From CAZUZS01 sp964624795 (GTDB lineage Bacteria > Calditrichota > Calditrichia > RBG-13-44-9): a stretch of 13,375 nt of DNA. Of the stretch, positions 1 to 5,990 are shown piece after piece. The notes below the pieces were generated by a model. That model made no database searches. It was not told the DNA's origin and saw only the letters and a program-made list of their open reading frames with translations. The stretch is taken from the NCBI GenBank assembly GCA_964624795.1, contig CAZUZS010000097.1, positions 1 through 13,375 on the forward strand. Direction: 5' to 3'. Position numbers and translations under genes: made by a program. The stretch's first letter is position 1, and each line of letters begins with the position of its first letter.

Positions 1-36
1 GTCGCTCTTCCGTACCTCAATTGATTGGGGATTCAC
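1..36 (-). CDS. galT: 5' end of probable galactose-1-phosphate uridylyltransferase (partial)
   Basis: Nine nucleotides after the galK stop codon a reading frame opens at a GTG (position 36) and runs out of the window, giving the 12 residues MNPQSIEVRKSD. The sequence around it, AAGGAGGTGA, is an unusually strong ribosome binding site. If the GTG is the start, this site lies almost on top of it; an ATT codon 15 nt further in is a less usual alternative start. An N-terminus of the type (I/L)-(E/L)-(V/L)-R-K-x-(D/P) is common in GalT proteins. GalT transfers UMP from UDP-glucose to galactose-1-phosphate, the step after galactokinase. The identification rests on a very short peptide plus position after galK, so it is likely but not proven. 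The gene would be the fifth of the gal operon. Confidence 0.5.
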   Translation of the reverse strand, partial: MNPQSIEVRKSD

Positions 37-45
37 CTCCTTTCT

Positions 46-1221
46 TTAATCATCTTGAAAAGCGTTGACGTTTGTGGTTACAAGTGCAGTTCCAGCCTCA
101 ATCTTCGTAACATAAATCCTTGGACTTTTTTCCAGCTTGTCGCGATAAACATTTTCAATTTCCTGATAAAAACTGTCTAAATATTTTTCCTGCACAAGGT
201 TTATCGTACAACCGCCAAAACCAGCCCCCATCATCCGGGCTCCCAGAACTCCGTCCGCCTGTGAAGCACCCTCTACCAGGATATCCAGCTCGCGGCAGCT
301 CACTTCATATTCGTTCTGCAATCCTGCATGAGATTCGAACATTCGTCTTCCAAATGCGGAGAAATCACCTTTCGCCAGATCCTCGCATGCCGAAAGAACC
401 CGTTGGTTTTCTTCTGTGACATATTTGCACCGTTTGTATATTTCCGGGTTCATAGCGCCCCGGTGCTCCTCCAGGAGTTCCGGGTCAACATCCCGTAGGG
501 TGCGAAGGCCGGGGACCAATTCCTGAAGCAATCTCACTCCTTCCTCGCACTGGAATCGTCTCAGGTTGTATTCCGATGTCGCCAATTCCCTCTGCACCTG
601 CGAATCGCATAATACTATTCGAAGATCATCCCGCTCGAACGGGAAATACTCATGTTCCAGGGAACGGCAGTCCAGTTTAAGTACCTGCTTTTCCTGCCCA
701 TAGATATTAATGAGTTGATCCATAATACCGCACTGGACTCCAACGAATTCGTTTTCGGCTTTTTGTGCAAGTTGAACCAGCGTTAACTTATCAATATCGA
801 AATGGAAAAGTTCATTCAGTGCAAAGGCCAAACCGGCTTCTATAGCAGCAGAGGAGGATAATCCGGCTGCGATTGGAATATCACCGCCGAACACACAGTT
901 AAACCCCGGAACGGTAAATCCGTTTCGTTGCAACTGATCGACCACCCCCATCAGGTAGTTCGGCCAGCCTTTCGGAGACTTTACCAGATTTGCCACATCG
1001 CATGTATGCGAATCGCGTAAATCGTTGGCAACCATATGGCATTTTTGATCGTTCCTCGGAGAAACGGCAAAATAAATGGCTTTATCTATTGCAGCGGGCA
1101 GCACATAGCCCTCGTTATAGTCAGTATGCTCTCCAATCAGATTTACCCGTCCTGGCGAGCGCACCAGGAGCGGTTCCCCATCAAATACTTCCCTAAATCT
1201 TTTGCTAATAAAACGAATCAT
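46..1221 (-). CDS. galK: Galactokinase
   Basis: This cytoplasmic GHMP-family kinase phosphorylates alpha-D-galactose at C1 with ATP, the entry step of the Leloir pathway. All family motifs are visible: the galactokinase signature GRVNLIGEHTDYNEG at about residues 24-38, the ATP-binding glycine/serine loop GLSSSAA near residues 119-125, the catalytic Asp in GIMDQ near residue 166, and the C-terminal GHMP motif GAGFGGCTINLV near residue 335. The length of 391 residues matches the family. The ATG at 1221 has AAAGGA 6 nt upstream. The gene lies 30 nt after the small membrane protein and 9 nt before the probable galT start, so it is the fourth cistron of the epimerase-symporter-membrane protein-galK-galT operon. 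No damage or unusual composition is seen. Confidence 0.97.
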   Translation of the reverse strand: MIRFISKRFREVFDGEPLLVRSPGRVNLIGEHTDYNEGYVLPAAIDKAIYFAVSPRNDQKCHMVANDLRDSHTCDVANLVKSPKGWPNYLMGVVDQLQRNGFTVPGFNCVFGGDIPIAAGLSSSAAIEAGLAFALNELFHFDIDKLTLVQLAQKAENEFVGVQCGIMDQLINIYGQEKQVLKLDCRSLEHEYFPFERDDLRIVLCDSQVQRELATSEYNLRRFQCEEGVRLLQELVPGLRTLRDVDPELLEEHRGAMNPEIYKRCKYVTEENQRVLSACEDLAKGDFSAFGRRMFESHAGLQNEYEVSCRELDILVEGASQADGVLGARMMGAGFGGCTINLVQEKYLDSFYQEIENVYRDKLEKSPRIYVTKIEAGTALVTTNVNAFQDD

Positions 1222-1251
1222 TCTCTCGTCCTTTGAAGTGTTTCTTCCTTC

Positions 1252-1473
1252 TCAAACCTTTGCCTTACGACTGGTCCAAAAGAATACAAAACCAATTACC
1301 AGCATTATTCCACCCCACCATACATCGGGATAGAGCTGCGCCAGCACCTCGTGTCGCTGGGTTCCAACGATCAGGTGATAAAGACCCGCTAAAAAGATAA
1401 TTCCACCCATTAACAGCAGCGTGAGGCCTACAAAATACCAGATCGGTTTCATCTGTTTCATCTCTTCCACCAT
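1252..1473 (-). CDS. Small two-helix membrane protein, possible symporter accessory subunit
   Basis: This 73-residue protein is not assigned to a named family. It has a short charged N-terminus (MVEEMKQMK), a first membrane helix at about residues 10-32 (rich in L, I, F and G), a loop of about 15 residues, a second helix at about residues 47-65, and a basic tail (SRKAKV). An in-frame TTG at 1497 overlapping the symporter stop would give 81 residues. The ATG at 1473 is preferred because GGAGAGG lies 7-8 nt before it and it clears the symporter gene by 17 nt. It sits between the sugar symporter and galK in the operon. Several SSS transporters are known to be co-encoded with tiny membrane partners (YhdT with PanF, YjcH with ActP). 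A similar assembly or stability role is inferred from position and topology only. Confidence 0.75.
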   Translation of the reverse strand: MVEEMKQMKPIWYFVGLTLLLMGGIIFLAGLYHLIVGTQRHEVLAQLYPDVWWGGIMLVIGFVFFWTSRKAKV

Positions 1474-1490
1474 ATCAAATTCCTCTCCGG

Positions 1491-3152
1491 TTACCAAAAA
1501 TAAATGTTGAGTGCGATTAGTATGACAAACGAGATAGCCGCCCAGAATTCAGGCTTCTTTTGGAGCGGCACCGGCTGGCCGATGGTTTCTTTTGTCAAAC
1601 CCTTTACCAATCCCACCAACTCATTCTCCGGTTTCTTCTTTGTAAACAAGCTAACTATGATGGTGACGCCAAAGCAGATGAGCCAGGCCCACCAAGCCCT
1701 CCAGAAATTAGCCGCCATATCGCTTGCAACATTCGACATGGTGATAACGCCTTTGCTGAGAACCTCATATTTGACTAGCAGGAACATGGTAAAAGAAGAA
1801 CCCATGCCGGCAAGGAGCCCCCAGAAAGCACCGTTGGGGGTTATCCACTTTACGAACATACCCAGCAACATTGTTGCAAATAAAGGCGCATTTACCCAGG
1901 AAAATATTGCTTGCATGTAATCCATGATAGTGGGCATGCTCTTGGCCCAGTAAGCGGTGACAATGCTAATAAGAATACCGACAATCGTTGCAACGCGCCC
2001 CATCCACAGCAGATGTTCGGATGAAGCCTTCTTGTTAATCACGGATTGATAAATGTCGTAAGTCCAAACGGTGTTGAAAGCGCTTATATTTCCAGCCTGT
2101 CCGGCCATAAATCCCGCCAACAAAGCGGTGACGCCCAAACCAATCAGACCAGTCGGGTAATACCGGGCAATCAACATGGGAAGTGCCGAATCGTAATTGA
2201 CCTTGCCATTGTCTGTTAGAAGCGCAAATCCGCTATTAGGATCTTTCGACAGAACCAGGGCTATGAGTCCGCCCAAAATTACAATAAAAGGAAGCGCCAT
2301 CTTGAAAAACGACGCGATAACCGGCGTCATGCGGGCCGAACGCATATCCTTAGCGGAAAAGGCACGCTGCACCACCAGAAAATCCGTAGTCCAGTACCCG
2401 AAGGAGAGTACAAATCCCAATCCCAGTACAATCCCTCCCCAGGTTACCAGCATTCCATTTTGGGAAGCATCGGCAGAAGTGGACCAGAGCGCTGAATATG
2501 CTTCGGGGATACGGCTGAATATCTCCTGGACGCTCCCGATCTCCACAATCCCCAGGACGGTGACCAGAAAAAGCCCGAACCAGATTAGAAAAAATTGGAG
2601 TATCTCAGTGAATATTGCCGACATCAGGCCGCTCAGGGTTACGTAAACCGCCACCGTCGCCGCGGATGCCCACATACTGACATCCCAATTCCAGCCAAGA
2701 AAGGTGTGGAGCACAAGCGCCATGGCATAGAGATTAATCCCCGACACAAGAACTGTCATGATGCCAAAGGCGATCCCATTCAGTACCCGGGTCTTTTCAT
2801 CGAACCTCAGCTTCAGATAACCCGGCACAGATTTGATCTTACTGCTATAATAGAATGGCATCATGTAGATGGCTAGAAACAGCATCGCCGGGATGGCGCC
2901 AATCCAATAAAAATGGGCCACATACATCCCGTATTTGAAGGTGTTCCCGGTCATTCCCAGCAGTTCCAGCGCGCCCAGGTTGGCGGAAAGGAATGCAAGC
3001 CCAGCCACCCAGGAACTGTTCCTGCGCCCTGCGAGGAAAAAATCCTCATCGTTTTTTGTAAATTTTCTAAGGTAAAAACCGATACTCAGCACAAACACAA
3101 AGTAGATCGCGATAATGATCCAATCGATGAACGACAGTCCGATAGCTTCCAT
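1491..3152 (-). CDS. SSS-family sugar symporter (SGLT-like), probable galactose uptake
   Basis: This inner-membrane solute:sodium symporter of 553 residues has about 14 hydrophobic segments. Typical SSS features include FFLAGRRNSSW near residue 45, SANLGALELLGMTG near 61, VPGYLKLRF near 110, YWTTDFLVVQRAFSAKD near 255 and NTVWTYDIYQ near 360. The frame is open up to 3218, but that would overlap the epimerase gene by 37 nt. The ATG at 3152 has AGGAGA 6-7 nt upstream and leaves a 29-nt gap, so it is chosen. Compared by eye with the Vibrio galactose symporter vSGLT, the gate Tyr is present. The usual Ser-Ser pair of the sodium site before the NSxSTxxxxDIY motif reads Ala-Gly here, so ion coupling may differ. 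Galactose as substrate is inferred from the operon with galactokinase and aldose epimerase. Confidence 0.9.
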   Translation of the reverse strand: MEAIGLSFIDWIIIAIYFVFVLSIGFYLRKFTKNDEDFFLAGRRNSSWVAGLAFLSANLGALELLGMTGNTFKYGMYVAHFYWIGAIPAMLFLAIYMMPFYYSSKIKSVPGYLKLRFDEKTRVLNGIAFGIMTVLVSGINLYAMALVLHTFLGWNWDVSMWASAATVAVYVTLSGLMSAIFTEILQFFLIWFGLFLVTVLGIVEIGSVQEIFSRIPEAYSALWSTSADASQNGMLVTWGGIVLGLGFVLSFGYWTTDFLVVQRAFSAKDMRSARMTPVIASFFKMALPFIVILGGLIALVLSKDPNSGFALLTDNGKVNYDSALPMLIARYYPTGLIGLGVTALLAGFMAGQAGNISAFNTVWTYDIYQSVINKKASSEHLLWMGRVATIVGILISIVTAYWAKSMPTIMDYMQAIFSWVNAPLFATMLLGMFVKWITPNGAFWGLLAGMGSSFTMFLLVKYEVLSKGVITMSNVASDMAANFWRAWWAWLICFGVTIIVSLFTKKKPENELVGLVKGLTKETIGQPVPLQKKPEFWAAISFVILIALNIYFW

Positions 3153-3181
3153 AGTTCTCCTATAGGTTGTTGCTATTTGCT

Positions 3182-4186
3182 TCAGGCGCCGATAAGAAGA
3201 TCCGGCCGGCCTTTCCACAAGCTGATTTTTAACTGCCAGGTTTTCTGGGCCCCTGCCCCTATCTCAGAATATTCATTACGAAGAATTGCCTCATTCAGGG
3301 AATCCGGCCGCCCGCTGGCCGGCTCAAGCGCTACCGTTAAATGTTTCTCGGGGCTTTCCACGGGCCATCCGCCGTAGCAAAGCCAAATTCCCAGATAAGG
3401 ATTCTGTTTTGTATCAAAATGGAAAAACATTGACTCATCCGTATCAGTATGATAAATCCCGGCGTAACCCTTTGTTAATTTGCCGGTAAAACACTTGATG
3501 GCTTCGCCAAATTGTCTTTGCTGAACAACAGAATAATCAACATTCTTATTGACGTTGGATAAGTGTGGCCAATCAAGATTCGCCCCAAACTCTCCCAGGC
3601 TTTTGTCCGAGCCCCAGTTCAGGAACACGCTTTCTACCCGGTCGCCTAAGATAAGCTGTGCACCGGGAGCGACCTTCAGCAAAGGATGGGCCGACCAGAG
3701 ATAGGAGAAAGAATGTTCCGAGAGGTTGGTCAAATTGTAATTGATGATGAGATGATTTTCTCTTAACGCGATATGTTTTTCCAAACGATATTGAAAATTA
3801 ACACCGTCGATCGCCATGGAGATACCATCGCCTGTCAGATCGTACCCCCACGGCATGGACCACAGCTCGCCATGATCAGGAAAAGACAGATGAGTGCCGT
3901 TATTGCCATTTTTGAGCAACGGATGTTCGGAAGCTGCAATTGTGGGGAAGCACTCGTCAAATCCACTGGTATCAAATTCCTCAAAATTCGCACCATGCCC
4001 GGCGTGGCGATACGCGCCGCCGGAATTTTGCGGTTCCAGCAAATATTGACGTCCCGTTTTTTTGTATATCAACGCTATCATCTTTCCGCCAATTTCAGGC
4101 AAAAATTCGCTGCGAATAAATTCATTTTCCAGGAGCAGATGTATCAGCCCGTCCTTCTCATATTTTCTTATGCCATTGCCCTGCAT
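3182..4186 (-). CDS. Aldose 1-epimerase (mutarotase) family protein
   Basis: This 334-residue protein of the GalM-like beta-sandwich superfamily converts beta and alpha anomers of aldoses; galactokinase needs alpha-D-galactose. Visible family positions are His in PDHGELWS near residue 105, His in SAHPLL near residue 165 and a Glu in ALEPASGRPD near residue 289. They match the spacing of the two substrate-binding/catalytic histidines and the catalytic base of GalM. No signal peptide is seen, so it should be cytoplasmic. It is the first full-length cistron of the gal operon and begins after a leader of about 365 nt. Its ATG has only a weak upstream purine stretch (CTGGAAATTAGATTGG), in contrast to the strong sites of the short ORF and the symporter. 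It resembles the DHG-type epimerase subgroup more than classical E. coli GalM, so the exact sugar is uncertain. Confidence 0.88.
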   Translation of the reverse strand: MQGNGIRKYEKDGLIHLLLENEFIRSEFLPEIGGKMIALIYKKTGRQYLLEPQNSGGAYRHAGHGANFEEFDTSGFDECFPTIAASEHPLLKNGNNGTHLSFPDHGELWSMPWGYDLTGDGISMAIDGVNFQYRLEKHIALRENHLIINYNLTNLSEHSFSYLWSAHPLLKVAPGAQLILGDRVESVFLNWGSDKSLGEFGANLDWPHLSNVNKNVDYSVVQQRQFGEAIKCFTGKLTKGYAGIYHTDTDESMFFHFDTKQNPYLGIWLCYGGWPVESPEKHLTVALEPASGRPDSLNEAILRNEYSEIGAGAQKTWQLKISLWKGRPDLLIGA

Positions 4187-4247
4187 GATACCAATCTAAT
4201 TTCCAGATAAGTTAATGTGCCACTATATTTCAACCGAACCGTACACC

Positions 4248-4290
4248 AGATATCCTCACCGATCCAAAATTCCGGACTGGAGGCATATCT
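4248..4290 (-). other. Stem-loop in the gal leader
   Basis: On the minus strand AGATAT-G-CCTC (4290-4280) pairs with GAGGATATCT (4257-4248), giving a 10-bp stem with one bulged G and a loop of about 22 nt. The left arm lies inside the short upstream ORF and that ORF's TGA stop falls at the base of the right arm, so ribosomes on the ORF would be expected to open the stem. No U-run follows, so it is not a simple intrinsic terminator. It may be an mRNA processing or stability element, or a translation-coupled switch; function is inferred only. Confidence 0.4.
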
Positions 4291-4366
4291 CAACCTTCAA
4301 TTTTGCCTCATTTTTCCGGGCGCATCCCTCGTCCTGCGGTGGCAGAAAAATCCCGAAGTATGTCAA
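4256..4366 (-). CDS. Short upstream ORF (36 codons) in the gal leader
   Basis: A TTG start at 4366 is preceded by AAGGAGG with 6 nt spacing, the best ribosome binding site in this leader. The frame encodes 36 residues beginning MTYFGIFLPPQDEG and ending with a TGA at 4258-4256. The peptide has two Cys and a charged middle, no signal peptide or membrane helix, and no family I recognise. It ends inside the leader hairpin. It could be a leader peptide controlling the epimerase cistron, a small real gene, or a chance frame behind a Shine-Dalgarno-like sequence. The site quality favours translation; conservation is unknown. Confidence 0.35.
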   Translation of the reverse strand: MTYFGIFLPPQDEGCARKNEAKLKVEICLQSGILDR

Positions 4367-4436
4367 GGTGTTCCTCCTTAATTACAGATTGCTCCGTAAT
4401 AAACTCAAGAATTCAATTTTGTTTGGTTCAACATGG

Positions 4437-4452
4437 ATGTTATCGCTAACAT
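4437..4452. promoter_or_regulatory. LacI-family operator O2 (gal leader)
   Basis: ATGTTATCGCTAACAT is identical to the copy at 4532-4547 and extends to an 18-bp near-palindrome with flanking G and C. The centre is a CpG step, where LacI-family hinge helices insert a Leu. The site lies about +99 to +114 from the predicted start and its centre is 95 bp (about nine helical turns) from O1, which suits co-operative looping or a roadblock. Confidence 0.82.
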
Positions 4453-4531
4453 CACCCGGCTAAAAAAAGAAGCCAAATCGGCAAGCTTTATATGAAGAAT
4501 ATAGTAAATTTAGTTCTTTAAGCATCCTCTC

Positions 4532-4547
4532 ATGTTATCGCTAACAT
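4532..4547. promoter_or_regulatory. LacI-family operator O1 (gal promoter)
   Basis: ATGTTATCGCTAACAT is a 16-bp near-perfect inverted repeat with a central CpG. It begins about 10 bp after the -10 hexamer, around +4 to +19 of the predicted transcript, where a bound repressor would block initiation. The likely ligand-responsive protein is the LacI-family regulator encoded 107 bp away. Confidence 0.85.
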
Positions 4548-4557
4548 AGCCACTGTT

Positions 4558-4586
4558 ATTTTAAATGATTCACATAATAAAGTCAA
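4558..4586 (-). promoter_or_regulatory. Promoter of the gal operon
   Basis: On the minus strand TTGACT (4586-4581) and TAAAAT (4563-4558) are separated by exactly 17 bp, each one mismatch from the sigma70 consensus. The surrounding DNA is AT-rich. Predicted start is near 4551. Operator O1 follows immediately and an operator-like sequence lies upstream, so this is a repressed, inducible promoter by inference. Confidence 0.75.
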
Positions 4587-4641
4587 GGAAAAAATCTTTA
4601 AATGCAATTTTTTATAGAATTGCGCAATTCCTCCCTCTCTC

Positions 4642-4657
4642 ATGCTATCGTCCTCAT
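4642..4657. promoter_or_regulatory. Degenerate operator-like site O3 overlapping the lacI stop
   Basis: On the minus strand this reads ATGAGGACGATAGCAT. The right half resembles operator O1, and the match continues beyond the palindrome: CGATAGCATGAGAG here against CGATAACATGAGAG at O1. The left half is poor. It sits about 110 bp upstream of O1 on the other side of the promoter, where an auxiliary looping site would be expected, and it includes the last codons of the lacI gene. It may be a weak pseudo-operator. Confidence 0.3.
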
Positions 4658-5676
4658 GCGTTGCATCCGCAGGAATTGCGGACAACCAACTCCCCCTTGA
4701 TAACAATTTCTTCCACCGTGGTCACCGTTTCCTTCATCAATTCCAATAGTTTCGTGGCCGCTGCCCGCCCCACTTCATAGGCATTTTGCCTGATGGTCGT
4801 GAGCGGGGTTTTCATAAGTTCAGCGCGGATATCGTCGGAGAAACCAACGATTGCCACATCATGTGGAATCCGCAATCCCCTTTCATTAATGGCCTTCATA
4901 GCTCCGAAAGCTGCCGGATCGTTCACTGCAACCACGGCTCGCGGCCGCTGCGCTTCGGGCAAATCCAGCAAAGCAAGCATAGCCAAGTAACCATCCTGTT
5001 CATGAAAGCCTCCTTCCACAATCAACCCGTCGCAAATCTCGACATTTTGCTTTTGCAGGGCCCCTAAAAAACCCTGGAGCCGGGCAGCACTTATCTGCAC
5101 CCGTTGCGGCCCGCTAATGTGAGCTATCGGACTGTAGCCGTGCTGGATTAGGTGTTCAGTGACCAATGTGGCACTTTCTTCATCGTCGATGCTCACGCAA
5201 TTGGCACCGATCCCTTTAACGCAGCGGTCATAAAACACAAGCGGCAGTTTCCGGTGGAGAATACTCTCGTAAACGCTAAAATCTTCCACGGTTTGCGCGG
5301 TTGATATGAGAATTCCATCTACCTGCTTGGAGGCAAGGGTTTGTATGGCATCCCTCTCCCTTTTGGCATCCTCGGCGGAATGTGTGAGAATTAGGTGATA
5401 GCCTGCATTGTAACTGATCTCTTCGATCCCTCTTACCACCTCCGGAAAAAATGAGTGCGTGATTTCAGGAACCACAACCCCTATGGTGTTTGTCCTGCGC
5501 AACACCAGGCTCTTGGCAATATGGTTCGGAATATAGCCTAACTGCCTTGCCCTTTCGAGCACACGTTGCTTGGTTTCGCGGTCAACATTTGGGCGGTCAT
5601 TAAGCGCCCGGGAAACAGTCATAGTCGAAATGCCCAACTCACGGGCAATTTCCTTCGCAGTAACACGTTTTGACAC
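4654..5676 (-). CDS. LacI/GalR-family transcriptional regulator
   Basis: This 340-residue repressor-type protein has the usual two parts. The N-terminal helix-turn-helix (residues 5-25, TAKEIARELGISTMTVSRAL) is followed by the hinge with AKSLVLRRTNTIG near residues 54-66, whose Leu would insert at the central CpG of an operator. A periplasmic-binding-protein-like effector domain follows (residues 62-330: IGVVVPEI, VDGILIS, VAIVGFSDD). The tail SCGCNA is Cys-rich, as in several relatives. The start is a GTG at 5676 with GGGAGGAA about 11 nt upstream; no in-frame ATG lies close. Length is standard. It sits between the glycoside hydrolase and the gal operon on the same strand, and matching 16-bp LacI-type operators precede both, so it most likely represses them and responds to galactose or a derived sugar (inferred). 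Confidence 0.95.
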   Translation of the reverse strand: MSKRVTAKEIARELGISTMTVSRALNDRPNVDRETKQRVLERARQLGYIPNHIAKSLVLRRTNTIGVVVPEITHSFFPEVVRGIEEISYNAGYHLILTHSAEDAKRERDAIQTLASKQVDGILISTAQTVEDFSVYESILHRKLPLVFYDRCVKGIGANCVSIDDEESATLVTEHLIQHGYSPIAHISGPQRVQISAARLQGFLGALQKQNVEICDGLIVEGGFHEQDGYLAMLALLDLPEAQRPRAVVAVNDPAAFGAMKAINERGLRIPHDVAIVGFSDDIRAELMKTPLTTIRQNAYEVGRAAATKLLELMKETVTTVEEIVIKGELVVRNSCGCNA

Positions 5677-5739
5677 TTTGTTTTCATTCCTCCCATGCTT
5701 GGATGTTCGTAGTTTATCTCCTTAAATTCAGCATTGAGT

Positions 5740-5764
5740 TCCGAAAATTATCGATCCGAAAATT
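5740..5764. repeat. Short direct repeat upstream of lacI
   Basis: The 10-mer TCCGAAAATT occurs twice with a 15-bp period (5740-5749 and 5755-5764), 64-88 bp before the regulator's start codon. It could be a protein-binding site or chance in AT-rich DNA. It does not resemble the LacI-type operator. Confidence 0.3.
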
Positions 5765-5794
5765 TGTATTTCGTTGACCATTATTGCCGGCCTC

Positions 5795-5833
5795 TCAAAA
5801 TTCCTTTTCTGCATCATCCGGGATTTCCAGCAT
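5795..5833 (-). CDS. Possible 12-residue leader peptide upstream of lacI
   Basis: A perfect AGGAGG (5846-5841) lies 7 nt before an ATG at 5833. The frame codes for MLEIPDDAEKEF and stops at 5797-5795, 118 nt before the regulator gene. The same frame is open further upstream from an ATG at 5863 without a binding site. The peptide resembles nothing I know. It is listed because the ribosome binding site is ideal and because a similarly equipped short ORF occurs in the gal leader. It may be untranslated. Confidence 0.25.
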   Translation of the reverse strand: MLEIPDDAEKEF

Positions 5834-5901
5834 CCAAATCCCTCCTATTGCCCCGATTTCCATGCGAGCAAGCTTTCGTCGGCTAATCCAGCCTTTCCCG
5901 A

Positions 5902-5930
5902 TATTTACCTATCCGTAAAAGTCACGTCAA
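5902..5930 (-). promoter_or_regulatory. Possible lacI promoter
   Basis: On the minus strand TTGACG (5930-5925) is followed after 17 bp by TAAATA (5907-5902). The -35 is good, the -10 weak. It would give a leader of about 220 nt for the regulator. No LacI-type operator is nearby, so autoregulation is not suggested by the sequence. Confidence 0.35.
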
Positions 5931-5990
5931 TGATCCCGGAGCCTGCCGTCGGGCTTCGGAATTATGCCTGACCAATATGCATTTTGCCCT

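Larger units (their letters stand above)
4187..4551 (-). promoter_or_regulatory. Long 5' leader of the gal operon
   Basis: From the predicted transcription start (about 4551) to the epimerase ATG lie about 365 nt without a conserved gene. The leader holds operator 1 at its very start, operator 2 about 100 nt in, a 36-codon ORF with an ideal Shine-Dalgarno site, and a strong hairpin ending about 60 nt before the epimerase gene. I recognise no known riboswitch. The leader length is inferred from the promoter hexamers, not measured. Confidence 0.5.
5677..5990 (-). other. 314-bp gap between the hydrolase and lacI
   Basis: This gap follows the hydrolase stop and precedes the regulator. It contains a possible promoter, a short ORF with AGGAGG, a small hairpin (GGCT-GGATT-AGCC at 5893-5881) and the 10-mer direct repeat. 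I find no U-tailed terminator hairpin after the hydrolase, no LacI-type operator and no recognisable riboswitch, so read-through from the hydrolase into lacI is possible. Confidence 0.5.

Noticed and set aside
3153..3218. Longer symporter start giving 22 extra residues
   Set aside because: It overlaps the epimerase gene, has no ribosome binding site and adds a basic stretch unlike SSS N-termini; the ATG at 3152 has AGGAGA at good spacing.
4215..4463. 82-codon plus-strand frame in the gal leader
   Set aside because: It runs against the operon direction over promoter-proximal DNA and operator O2, with no binding site or recognisable protein.
5820..5932. Structured-looking leader before lacI as a riboswitch
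   Set aside because: Small hairpins are possible, but the conserved cores of the c-di-GMP, TPP, glycine, fluoride and cobalamin classes that I looked for are absent.
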